From Owenia fusiformis (Eukaryota; Annelida; Polychaeta; Sabellida; Oweniidae), in the NCBI GenBank assembly GCA_903813345.2, contig CAIIXF020000004.1:16355513-16419512 (forward strand): a stretch of DNA of 64,000 nucleotides, written 5' to 3'. Shown in pieces: positions 13,106 through 26,300 of this stretch. The translations under genes and the position numbers were made by a program. Every line of letters begins with the position of its first letter. The first letter of the stretch is position 1. The notes beneath the pieces were generated by a model. It made no database searches and was not told the DNA's origin. It saw only the letters and a list, made by a program, of their open reading frames with translations.

Positions 13106-14616
13106 CTGGAAGATTGAGGGTAAAGTTTCCGACAATTTTTTTTTTATCTACAGGAAGTATGCTCCCCCCCCAGGCAGACATACACAAATGTCTCCATAGT
13201 ATGTGGCAGCATATATCATTTTAAAGCTTATTCAAAGTTACATTGATTTTCCAAAAGTTACAGGCATTTCAATACTTAGTGTTCGGCCAAAATTAAGTTC
13301 AGTATTCACTTTTTTAACTCTTGGACAAGTCATCAAAATAGATAGCTCCAAGCTTATCCCATACATCCTTTAGTTTCTGTGCAGCTGTTGTACTTGACAT
13401 GAGCTCGCCAAAAAAAACTTGAAAAAATAAGCTTGCCAAACTTTTTCTTGAAATTTTCTGATAATTAGGTTTTCACTCCCCATGATAGGCGTGTTGTCAA
13501 AAATTTATTTTTCCCAAATACTCAATGTAATGCCAATGTCCCCTATGCATTTCTCAAGAAGAGAATGGGGTTGATCATTGCCTTCTCTCTTGGAATTAAT
13601 TCACTGTCATTTGCTTCACATTGTTGTCCAGTAATACTCCTCACATTCTGAGGAAATATGCAAATTTACTCTGATTTGTAATGGTCTATTGGAAACGTTT
13701 TAAGTGGCTTTGATTATTGACAATGGTATAAGAGGAACAATAATATATGTTATTATAGGTGTCAGTTTCCTATGGTAATAAAGTGAGAAAAAATAGAACA
13801 AGACAAAAGAGGTGTGGCTCATTCCATGATACTAGAAGTTCTAACACCAGGGAATATTGTAAACAGTTTTCTACCCTGAAATCAAAATATTATAAAGTTA
13901 CTGCAACACCTTGAAAACTAAAATGTCCGTTCTATAACATTTCATTTAAAATTACCCTCCCTTCAGCCGTGGAAGATATTGTTGGACCATGGCGCACATG
14001 CACAAGAAATTGTGGAGTCACTGTCCTTTCATTTTGGGGTTATTCAAATATCAAAGCCTAATGTGGTTTGATTAAAAGAAAATTAATAAAAATATCGGAA
14101 CCAGCTAGCAGCACTTGCCTTCTGCCATCTTGATTGCAAAAGTAACTGCTGTTACCGTCTCCTGACATTTTAAGGTGAGTTAAGGACAAGATTGAGGTTA
14201 TTTTGTTAACCTTTCACCGCCATAAGGTATCTCAATCCAGTTTTGAGATGTGGGCCATAAAGCAGGTCAAAGTAAAAACTTCTCCAAATTCAACAATTTG
14301 TTTACTTTTATGACATATTAAAGGTTGAAATGTAGATCATGTTGTGGTCCATTCAGTCTGCTGTCCATTCAGTCTGCTGTCGTAAAATAGTTATTATGGC
14401 CCTTTTGTATTTTGGATGTTCATTGCACAGCTAGAGTCTGACATTTACTGACTAATTAAATCTTATGTCTGAAACTACAAAAATTATTCCAAGCAATAAA
14501 TTACCAACAGTAACTTATTGAGTCAAGTTTAAATCCTTTTAATATGGTATAGCATGCGTCCTTTAATTTTTTTTGATTCTGAATTTGAATAGAAACTTTA
14601 TGGACTGAGGAATTAG
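13106..14616. other. Gene-free stretch
   Basis: No supported exon. A 17-bp unit (GTCCATTCAGTCTGCTG) is repeated twice at about 14349-14382. Otherwise nothing stands out. Confidence 0.5.
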
Positions 14617-15067
14617 GGATGCAGTACCGGGTCGGTTTTCACGTCTGTTTGCGCAGGTTTGACTTCCGGTTTGAGAAAGCTAGCTCCCAAGAACGTCATT
14701 TTCGCATTTAGTCTTATTCAAAAATTATAGTTTATTTTGATAATGGTGTTTCCAGAAAAAATTAAATTGCAAACATTTTATCAAGCATATTTTATCCCTT
14801 TCACTTTTATGGGAAAACTTGTTCTTGAGTCGCAATTAGTGGATACAAAAATCAGGGTTCGAAAGGTGCCAGCTCTATTGAAAACTCAAAAAAGTAAAAA
14901 GATTCATTTTGGGTGGGTAAAATAATTTTTTTATTTTGTAATTACCAGACAGTCAATCCTCTTCATATTGCACTTGGATGATGATAACATCATAGTGATA
15001 CATTGTAAAAAATATGAGCAAAATCTAATGTCTGGAACTTTTTCTACGCTGACCTGGTACTGCATCC
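14617..15067. mobile_element. MITE with GGATGCAGTACC inverted ends
   Basis: About 451 bp bounded by GGATGCAGTACCGGGTCGG on the left and the near-exact reverse complement of GGATGCAGTACCAGGTCAG on the right. Target duplication is not clear. The 62-codon open frame inside (14737-14925) has no recognisable domain and is probably fortuitous. Confidence 0.65.
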
Positions 15068-17354
15068 TTAAGTGTAATGCATAGAACTTTTGATAGATGA
15101 CAGAATTAAGTGGAACTTATCAGTCAGCGTTCCTTGACTTGAACTCACATTGACATAACGCAGGAGATGAAAAATTATTGAAGAAGTACTTTGAAGCTCT
15201 TATTCCTTACTAAGAAAACTCAACACTAAAGGTCAAGCGTATAAAAAAGTTAGACAGTGTATACTAGATTAAAATGGTCAGTTGTCGGTATTTTAACCTC
15301 CGGATCACCTACTGGTCAGTCTTTAACAGTTTATTTTCAAACACTGCTCAGAGACTACCTGTGGTCATAGAGGTTGTCTTTCCAATTACCTCTAAAGTAG
15401 AGACGCCACTTTGTTGTATGTTTGTATTTCAATGCAGTCACCTCAATTCATAGACTTAGATGGATACAAATTTTTTACCATTTTAAATGAACTTAAAATA
15501 AAGTTGTCAAGTCAGTGGAAATTTTATATGGCATAGTATAGATTCATTGACCTGGCTTTAACCTTTTAAAGCTTACAGTATAAAAAGTGTATTGCAAAGG
15601 ACCAGGTAACTATAGACAGTCATTTTACTATGAGTACCTTCTCAATTCAAATACTAGTATGACATTTCTCATTAACATAATATGTTATCTTTCTCGTAAA
15701 TTGTCAAGGATAATAAAAATGTTGACCAAATAATTCGAAAACCTAAATAACATGGAATATTTGGGTTTTATTTTTTATCGCATTTCAATACCCATACTCT
15801 TCAGAAGTAGTTAATATACTGTAGAATAAACTTTGGATTTTAAACTTTGGATCTTTTTAGAAAATAAGCCTAACATTTTTAAACAAGACACAGGGTGAAC
15901 AATATTGTACCTAAAACATACCAGTGTGGGCTTGTTGACCAAGAAAGCAAGATGGCCACTGATAAGTATCTCAGCTCTTGAACTTCTTAGCATGTAATTG
16001 TAAAAAATTGAAGTAATTCCGTTAAGTGGTTTTCCTGGAATCTCTTTTCTAAAAACTTTCAAAATGGCTGCCAGAATGCAAGGTGGTTGCCAAAAAGTTA
16101 ATCAGCTCTAGAACTTCTTACCATAACATGTGTGAAAATTTGAACTAAATCCGTTGAGTGGTTTTTGTGAAATCATAGTGACAAGATTGTTTTCTCTAAG
16201 CCATCAGTCTAGGGACACAAATATCAAATTACTTTACTAGTATTTAGTTTTTACTGATTAGGCTATTCTAGTCAAGTTTTTTCACAATGGCTGTTATTGC
16301 ATTTCTACATTGCTCTCATAGCTTAGTTTGTCTCACATTTGAACCATTGACTTTTCTACTGGATCATCGAGATTTTTTGGATAGAACCATGCATAATGTT
16401 TGATGGTCATTTGAGTCAAATGCAAAAGAACACAAAAAACAATATGTATACCACAGCTCCTATGCATGAAAATTAACTGCTTCTACATAAATCTAACCGA
16501 ACAAAACAAGGCAGTGTAAACAATACCATACCTAAAACATAGCAGTGGGCTTGTTGACCCAGAAGGCAAGATGGCCACTGAAAAGTTAATCAGCTTCTTA
16601 CCATGTAACATGTGTAAAAATTTGAACTAAATCCGATAAGTGGTTTTCATGGAATTGCAATGACAAGATTTATGTAAAAACTTTCAAAATGTCCACCAGA
16701 ATGGAAGATGGCCACCAAAAAGTTAATCAGTTTTAGAACTTTTTACCATGAAACATGGGTGTAAATTTGAAGTAAATCCATGAAATGGTTTTCCTGGAAT
16801 TGTGATGACAAGAAAAGTGAGACACTGCCCGCTAAGCTGACGACAATATCATAGCTTTTTTTAGGTACAATAGAAAGTGACAAGTTTCTGAGAGTTGGAT
16901 TGATATTTTTTATTATTAATTGGACTTCACTTGAAAGAAAACATATTGTTTTAATAAAATCAATTGCCATACTAAACCTGGTCCTTTAATTTAAATACTA
17001 CTGTACTAGTACTATGTTATTTCAAAAAGAATTGAAAGCAACATTTTCACATTGTAAGATTCGCTTTTCAGACATTAATTTGAACTGAAAGAAATGCACC
17101 AATTTCTTCTATCAAATGAGAAATAGGTGTCACAATAGCATTTACTATCAGTGTATTGTCAATCATTTTTTGCATACCACATCACATACATGCATAAAAA
17201 TCATGTTCATACAGCGGAAAATAAGTGCTTTTTGATTTGTTTTAAAGTGGTTCTGTGCAAAAATAACATTGATGTTTTGACATTCCTTTCCTCTTGTAAA
17301 CACCATTGAATATCAAGTTGTATACATAGGCTGATCAAACATTGGCAGTTGAGA
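15068..17354. repeat. Dispersed repeat copies upstream of the nucleoside hydrolase gene
   Basis: Two diverged direct copies of a roughly 290-bp sequence lie at about 15898-16190 and 16522-16820. Both contain GGCTTGTTGACC, CAAGATGGCCACTGA, AGTTAATCAG and AACTAAATCCG. A partial inverted copy lies at about 32060-32180. No exon is seen in the rest. The stretch just before 17355 should hold the hydrolase promoter, but I see no TATA or initiator I would defend. Confidence 0.6.
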
Positions 17355-20300
17355 ATGAAAAGAAAGGTTATTATAGACACTGATCCCGGCATAGATGATG
17401 CAAAAGCAATTATAATGGCATTAGCTCAACCTGATTGGGAGGTCATCGCAATCACACTTGTAAATGGGAACTGCAAGATCAAACACCAAGTGAACAATAT
17501 TGCTAGATTGTTGCATGTCTGTGAACGCACTGAGGTGAGAATTTAAACCTTTTAAGTTATAGTCTTACAGAAAGTTAGAAGCTGCTGTAAAATGCTGGAG
17601 GGTCCAAACAAAGATGCAAATCATAAAATCAAAATATCTTAAATTGATTCCAAAATTGGTACTATTGTATTACACTGTACACAGATAGAGTAAATTAGGT
17701 CACCATTTTGACCTTGACTTTACAATGACCTCAAAATTGAAAACTAGGATTTCAAAACCAATTCTTTGGAAGTATGAAGTATGGAAGCCCTGATTCTAAA
17801 TATCCTTTTCGTTTTGAAATTTGACTAGGGTGACCCTAGAAAGGTCAAATTGTATAATTGCTCAAATTGATTCCAAATTGGTATCAATGTATTACACTGT
17901 CCTGAAATAGAGTAAATTTGACCTTCACCGTAAAATTACTTAAAACTTTTTTTATGGTTTTAAGGAGCCACCATAATTATTGTTAGCTAAAAATTGGTTT
18001 TGAATTTGACCTCTTCAAAAATCAAAATTGCTTCATTTGATTCAAAATTGGACACCTTTATGTTGCATATGACCTAGAGAGATGAGATAGGGCAAGAAGT
18101 TTGACATTGACCTTTGCCGTAAAATATTGTTAAGTGTAAAGTGAAATGCTGTGAACTTTGTTGTTCTACATGCTTTACATCACCAATTTATTAGTGTCCA
18201 GTTTTTCATTGATGTGCCCCAAATTTGATTCAGAAGAGTCAATTGTGTACCAAATTCGCTGTAACCCTTGAGGATGGTTATTCTACAAAATCGCCCCTGA
18301 TGATTTTAGTGTCTAGTTGTTAATATTTCCTCATGTTTCTTTTAAGATACCTGTTTACAAAGGCTCAGAATGCTCATTGCTAGGCAATTATGATCTACAA
18401 ACTGGTCACCATGGTGTCGATGGATTCGGAGATGTATTCACATATGATGTTAACAAAAGTATGATCAGGGATGAAAATGCTTCTATTGCAATAGTGGACC
18501 TTGTCAAAAAGTATCAAGGTGAATATTTGCTAATTGAGTCTTACATGATTAAATAAACATAAAATGGAATGTACTAAAAACCTTACGACCCTTCGACCCT
18601 ACGACTTACTGAGTGTCAAGAACTTTTTGAATATATTTTTTATAAAAAACCCTCGACCTTCAATTTCTCAGTCCATATGACATGTATGAAGTTGCTGGAA
18701 ATATTACTATGTGTATAGAACTTAGAAATCTGTCCCTAGAGAGAAGCACATAATTTCAAACGTTGAATGTTTCTTACATATTTGAGCTTTTCCCATCATA
18801 TTGTAACATATGAACATATCAAATATGAAAAAATAGATCCACTATTTTTGTGTTAAAAACGCAAAATAACACATATTTAGTTAGAAGCCATTTTTCAAAA
18901 TGGCTGCCTACTTGCCAAAGTGTTATAAGATATTGTGCCATGCTTATGAGTATTCACATATTAAATGTGAAAAATCGCTCCATAGCCTATTACTTTTCCC
19001 AGTTACAGCAACAATCGTGAAATAGCAAGATGGCCACCATGTTTTTTTTAAAATATTTAAGTTTTCAAGTTAATCAATATCCTATATACTTGGCTTTGTA
19101 TAAAAAACCTCATACCCACCTACCCATGTACGTTGGACATGATATAGTCTTTGAAGGGTTCAATTTTAAAGATCTTAGTTTATTAAATCTTAGTTTATGA
19201 TGAATTATAGATGCATTTGAAAGACCCTTGATAGCAAGTTGCCACTACAGCCCAGCTGGTTTCGATCCCCACTCGGGGCATCTAATTTAAAGAAACCCAC
19301 CACCTTACAAAACTTCTTAACGGAGAGGAATAAGGGAAAATGCTTGCTGATTCTGAATCTGTATTTTTAATGATTTTTCACCGTCTTAGAATTGCATTGT
19401 TTTCCAATTAGAAAAATGAGTAAACATGAATAGCTCGAAATCTAACTGTGAGATTTTGTTTTAAAAAATCATGGATATCAAAGCTAAATATAGCTATACA
19501 ATAAACATAAAAAAGCAATGCTTGGACTCTTCATATTCACACAAAAAATTAATTAGTAAATGAGGTTTGATATTTGTGACAATAAGTTGTACGAGGTGCA
19601 ATGCTCTACAAACACCAGACTACAGGGTGGATTTGGATCAATGACACACATAAAAATTAATTTAAAAATATTTCATTTTTGCTATAAAGATGACCCATAG
19701 CTTTACTATTGACTTGCCACAGTCAGCGTTGAGCGAGCACATTGGGCAACATCAGAAAATCCAAAATGCAGAATAATAATATTATATGATGTTAATATGG
19801 TATGTATATGTAAGCCACATCTAATACAATTTTAAAGCAATATTTCATTTTGCTGAGGGATATTAATCTTTTTATTCCATTATAACAGTTTTCCAGGGTA
19901 TTAACAGTAAAATATAAAAGCTATTGAAAATCCAATATCAGATCCCATATCAGAAAAATCACTTATTGAATCCTGTATCTGATTCCATATCAGCCAAAAA
20001 TCTGAGCTAGATTTACATCATCATTTCAGAATTTAATTTTAGAATTTCTACACAAAAAGGCATTTTTGTTGCGGACAATACTACATCACGCAGTCTTTTT
20101 TTATAAAGATATTTGGAGAGATTGCATGGTGCAAAGTCATCTGTAACGAAGAATCCTCATTGCATCAAAATTCTACAAGTAATATTTGAAATGATAATGC
20201 AAAAATGGATAATACAAAAGTGGACCCTTGAGAATAATGAACTTTCAAATTGGTCTTGCTTTTGTGGTGTATGTGGCTTTTTAACAAATCTGCCACGCTC

Positions 20301-23300
20301 ATTTCTTTCCAGAACCATCTTATTCACATGTATCACTATACGCACATGTATAGACAGATGACATAGATATACATATAGATTATATATTGCACCTGTATTT
20401 ACTTACATTGGAATATTCCCTTTGGATAAATGCAAATGCATGAACATATATTTTCATCTTATATATGACTTCAAGCTAACATATTATTTCATATTTATAT
20501 TTTCATAGTTAGTTTAACATAAATAATAGATCCATGAGAACAATATTCTTTGTTTTCTTAAAAATTGATGGGTTTACTGTGAATTCAATCAATTACAATT
20601 TGCAAGGGGTAAGTATACTGTATGACCTTAGTTCATCCAGTTGTACGTTTACTGCAAAGAACTGTTTTTATATGCAGCTTAATAGCATGAAATATGTTGA
20701 ATGACGCATATGGTGTGGATTAGTTGTGTGACACACAAACTGACCAATACATGAGGGTATTAGCTACTTTTCACATAAACCAAAGGAGGACAGTGCTTTT
20801 ATTTCAACTGGGAGATTACCTCCACACGTCTGATCATGTGACCATGCTGGTGCTCCCCTTTAATTCACTTTCTTTCAATTTCTTTTTCTGGCTTGTTGGA
20901 CCTATGCTGGCGGTCGTTATTTAGATATTCTCCTGGGGCGCCCTCGGGTCATTACACATTACAATGCACCCATGTGCCTTTATTTATGGATCTGTCATCC
21001 GTCTAGTCATAAAATAAAGCCGGAATTGTAGAAATGTTAATAATTAGAGCTATTTTGAGATTTTAAAATCTTTAAAATTGAATCCTTCAATGGCTGTATC
21101 ATGTCCCACGTAGGTGGGTATGAGGTAGGAGGTTTTTTATACAGAGCCTATATACTTTCTTGCATTCAAAACATAGTAAGAATACTGTTTTATATGTTAT
21201 AGCTAAAATGCCATAAAATTTACACAAATGGCAGCCAGTCTTAAAATCGACTTTCGAGCAGAACTTGTGCTTCCATGGGCCATATACATATAAATTTAAA
21301 CGATATTGGTCTAAGGTTATTTGAGTTATAGTCTGCACCCTATGCAGACAGAGCCTGTGGGAAATATTGGGTGCGGAGCAAATGAGCGGAGGGTGCGGAG
21401 CTAACGGTTATTTTTGAATTTAAATTTGGGATATTTCACCATTTTTTATGAATGCTGGGGACGCAGTATTAAAAGGATAGTCTCAAAATATATAGGTCTG
21501 GGAAATGTTTAAGGCATACTGCGTCGCTATAAAATGAATTGCACTACTATTTTCACAATTTTATTGATATTTGGTGTCAAATACACATATCTTGGTATAT
21601 TTGAAATCCCAAAACGGCTTAGTTTCAGAAATATCCCAATTTTAAATTCAAAAATGACCGTTAGCTCCGCACCCTCCGCTCATTTGCGCCGCACCCAATA
21701 TTTCCCACAGGCTCTGTCTGCATAGGGTGGTCTGGAGGGATGCATGAATGTACGTACTTAGAATTTTGACGCACATCAAATTGTCCGCTATTTCCGATTC
21801 TGATTGAATGAAATGCGATGGTACATTCAAACCCTTGGGGTTGCTATTTGGAAGTGATTGTTTTTCTGATCTGCTTAAAATCTTTCAAGCAAAGGAACCC
21901 AAAACAAATAATCTAATTCTCATTGCCTAGTCTAAATTAGTGTGTTTGTTCATTTCCCTCCTGCCGGGCAGAAAAGATAATCATTCATTTTCAGTTATTC
22001 AAGTTTTTACTGGTCAAATATAGAGGAAAGTACATGTCCACTAATTGTGAGAATTATTTCTTAAATTATCGGTGAATTAAGCTTTTTAATGGTGTATAAA
22101 ACATTGTAATTGGTCTTATATTTCTAGAGATATCGTAATTTGAATTGTGTTTTTCAGCGTGATTCTTATATTCCTTATTCAATTCAGCTGCACTATTCAC
22201 ACCTTTGATTGACACGCTAGGGGTAGATTATTAATTCTTTGTAGTGACAATGTTTTGACATGTACAAACCTTCCTAATTCATGAATATTCATATCATCAT
22301 AGTTACATTTCCTTTTATGACCAGAGATTCCAGAGTTCTCATGATTTCCACTAAGTCTAATGAACCATCATATTTGTAATGTGTGTGGGGTTGGTGTAAA
22401 AAACTGGTAATATAGGGACTGGGTACCAACTATGTTTCCATTGAAAGAGTCAGTATGTACAAAACATTTTCCAATAAGGTAGATTAAATCCTACAGGGAA
22501 CTCAAGTTGGAACTATATGTAATCATGTATGAACTAGAAAACTGGACTGGGAAATCAAAAGTCGAAGGGTTTTCCAACAAAATATAGTACTCCAAAAGTT
22601 CTTGACACCCAGTAAGTAGTAGGGTCGTAGGTCGAAGGGTTTTTAGTACATTCCACATAAAATAAATACATATGAAAGTTAAGATTTATTTTAGAAGTCA
22701 AAGGCTAACATCATTGAGTAAATCCAATAAATGATGATCCTTATCATGAGGAGTCCCACTTTTTGTCATCGCAATTCCAGGAAAACTACTTTTTGGATTT
22801 TCTTCAATTTCCTCCACATCATAGCTGAAACTACATTCTAGAGCTGTTTCGCTTTTTGGTGGCCATTTTTTGTGTGGCTATATAATTATTCGATAAACCA
22901 TCTCAATGCGACTCCAGCAATACTGCTCAATCGGTTTCCTTTGTACACATGATAGAGGATACCAAGTTCCAGAGTTGATAACTTTCTGGTGGGCATTTTG
23001 GATTTTTTGAGTTATCATGAGGAGTCCCACTTTTTGTCATCGCAATTCCAGGAAAACTACTTTTTGGATTTTCTTCAATTTCCTCCACATCATAGCTGAA
23101 ACTATATTCTAGAGCTGTTTCGCTTTTTGGTGGCCATTTCTTGTGTGGCCTTATAATTTTTTGATAAAACATGTCAATGCGACTCCAGCAATACTGCTCA
23201 ATCAGTTTCCTTTGTCGAATGATAGAGGGTACCAATAGTTCCAGAGTTGATAACTTTCTGGCGGCCATTTTGAAAGTTTGCGCTTGATATATAGATTTGA

Positions 23301-26300
23301 TTCTTGTATATTAGCCTTAAACTTGGTCTACTTGACTCAGATTTAAGCTCCAACCTTGTGCAATGATTCACCCACAAATCATCAAGTTTTTGGCAAAACT
23401 TCTTTACTCGGTTATAACTTTTACTATGCAACAATATTTATTATTATGTTTCCAGGAGAAGTGACCTTGATAACTATTGGCCCTCTGACAAACATTGCCA
23501 TGGCAATACGTCTGGCACCATCTCTCGGCAGTCAATTGAAAGACTGCTTCATAATGGGTGGTAATATTCATGGTAATCATTTTTTTTATTTTCCCATCAT
23601 AATGGGAAGGTTATTTTCAGACATTTTTTGAACAATAAGTAATACTGATAGCTACCTACTGATATCAGTGAGCTCAAACTGGAGGTCTATTTGGATAACC
23701 CCATAACATAAGAATTTGAAAATAGAAACTTGTAGGAAATTGATCAAAAGTCAAGATTCTGCAAATCTGTATGCCAAGGCAAATTCTTACTGCTTTCTGT
23801 GGATATGTAAAAGTGGGAGTTTATATGTTTAATACGCTTATAATTCAGTGATTTGTGATACTTCTAGGGACAATGTGGTATGATCAACTTTATCGTATGG
23901 AATTATACATATCTTATATCTAAAATAATTATGATTGATCACACTATTAGAAAATAAAGTACATTTTGATTGTTATTTTGTGATCTTTTATCAAGTGATT
24001 TCGATAGTTTACACACCTCTTGTTCATAACTTAAAACAATCAAAAACATTAACAAAATTGTTTAAAATGATCGCTAAAACAGAAATCTAATATACCACTA
24101 ATACATCACCAATAGATCACCAATACACCATGAAAAGTGATTTAGTCAAGTGGTTTATTAGTAATGTATTAAAGCTTGCAATACTCAACTAATAAACCAC
24201 TGTAGGGTTTTTTAGGGGAGTGGTTTGTTAGTTGTGTATTAACTCATTTTTTCTGGAATGGTCTATTAGTAGTGTATTAAACTGATCATTGATTTAGAAT
24301 GAGAAACCCCTTTTAAATGGCGGAAATAGTTAAAATGTGAGGGAATTAATTCTCCAATGAAATGTAGCATTACAACCAGAGGGGTGACTGGACTTCATTG
24401 AATCTTGCTCAGCATATTCATAAAGGTATGTAGAAGATGTACATGTTGAATCTTATTCATAATTTCTCACTGAATTTAGCACTATAGAGATTTTGTACCT
24501 TATGGATGTATAAAATTCAGGGATTTCAGGAGTGATTTGTTAGTCGTCTATTAGACTAGTAGTGGTGTATAAAAGTTCAAGAAGTGATGTATTAGTGGTC
24601 TATTAGTAATACTTGAGACTTCAGGAGTGATCTATTAGTAGTATATTACATACTCTCTCAATAATGTTTATCTCATTTGCATGGTAATTTTTTCAACTAA
24701 TAAACCACCTGTTAAGTCAATGGCGAAAAGTGATCTGTTAACGAAAATGACCACTAACAAATCACTAATAGATCATGTTTTACTAGTTGAGTATTAGTAG
24801 TCTATTAGTGGTTTATTAGAGTGGTATGGCAAGCTGTTTTTTCACTTGGGGATCGATTTACCTTTTGATGTTGAAGAATGCTTCCTGAAATTGAAAATAA
24901 TAAGTCCATATTTACCAAGCACTCATGCAGGGCCGTCAGATGGGGGGGTGTCACCCCACAAAAAAAATTTGAAAAAAATGTTTTTTTTGAAAAATTATTT
25001 TTTTGTAATTTTTTTTTCATTGACTCATACACTTTGCAAGTACCCAGAAAGCACCAAATAGCATCTTAAAATTGAAAAATTTTCTAGGGGTATTGGCCAC
25101 CCCTCACACCCCCCCCCACAAAACAATGGAAATTTCTTTTATTTTAGTGTTTTGTCTCAGACACTTTTAAAGTGCCCAGACATCATCAAATAGCTCCTTG
25201 ATATAGTTAGTGTTTCTGGGGGACTTGCTCCCCCTCTTGCATCTTGCACTTGCCCCCCCCCCCACTCTGGCGCCCCCCCCCCTATGGCGCCCCCCCCCCT
25301 ATGGCGCCCCCCCCCCTTGACCCCCCCCCCCCAAAAAAAAAGAATTGTGATTTTCTCAAATTCTTTAATTGACTCATACACTTTGAAAGTGCCCAGAAAG
25401 CACCAAAAAGCGTCTTAAAATTGTAAAATTTTCTAGGGGGAGTGGGCCACCCCTCACACCCCAAACAAAACAATGGAAAGTTCTAAATTTATTTTAGTGT
25501 TTTGTCTCAGACACTTTTAAATTGCCCAGACATCATCAAATAGCTCGATCCTTGATAAAGTTAATGATTCTGGAAGACTAACACTTACTCGTCCTCTGGC
25601 ATCCCCACTCCACCTCCCCCTCTGGCAGCCCCCCCCCTTAACACCCCAAAAAGTGCCCAGAAAGCACCAAATAGCATCTTAAAATTGTAAAATTTTCTTG
25701 GGAAATAGGCACTTTTAGGCACAGACACTTTTAAAGTGCCCAAACTTCATCGATTAGCACCTTGATATTGTAAATTTTGATATGGGGGACAAACACTTGC
25801 TCCCCCTCTGGCACCCCAGCCCCACCTCCCCCCACCTCCCCCTCTGGCACCCTTTGACACCCCCAAAATTTGAAAAAAATTGTGATTGTTTTTCAATGTT
25901 TTTATTGACTAATACACTTTAAAAGTGCCCAGAAGCACCAAATACCATCTTTAAATTGTAAAATTTTCTAGGAGAGTTAGTCACCCCTCACATCCCCCAC
26001 AAAACAAAAGAAAATATTCTGAATTTCATGTATTGTCTCAGACATTTTTTAAGTGCCCAGACATCATCAAATAGCACCTTGATATGGTCAATGTTTCTGG
26101 GGGACAACCCCTTGCGCCCCTACTGGCACCCCACCCCACTTCACCCTCTTTGACACCCCTAAAAGAATTTGAAAAAAAAATTCACATTTTTCTTATTGAC
26201 TCATATCGCACAGGCGTACCAGATGGTTGCAAATTCGCTCCAAATACAACCAAATTTCAAAATTTTCCTGGGGGGAGAACCCCCAGACCCCCTAGGCCCT

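Larger units (their letters stand above)
18566..22654. mobile_element. Mutator-like non-autonomous element, 9-bp target duplication
   Basis: A 4.09-kb element in hydrolase intron 2. Its ends are inverted repeats of about 110 bp, starting GGAATGTACTAAAAACC on the left and ending GGTTTTTAGTACATTCC on the right. The 9-bp string ACATAAAAT occurs exactly once on each side (18557-18565 and 22655-22663). Long inverted ends with a 9-bp duplication are the hallmark of Mutator-like elements; superfamily membership is inferred from this alone. No transposase frame is seen inside. The interior is a nest of other repeats: an inverted pair at 19083-19180 and 21059-21141, a dispersed repeat copy at 19300-20809, and a MITE at 21336-21729. 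Confidence 0.8.

Noticed and set aside
19205-19290. tRNA-like B-box string GGTTTCGATCCC followed by CTCGGGG, possible tRNA gene or SINE head
   Set aside because: No acceptor stem, A box or cloverleaf can be drawn at the proper spacing. At most a decayed SINE scrap.
25157-25473. Gly-rich open frames on the minus strand
   Set aside because: Produced by cytosine homopolymer runs in the C-rich repeat field; no gene signals.
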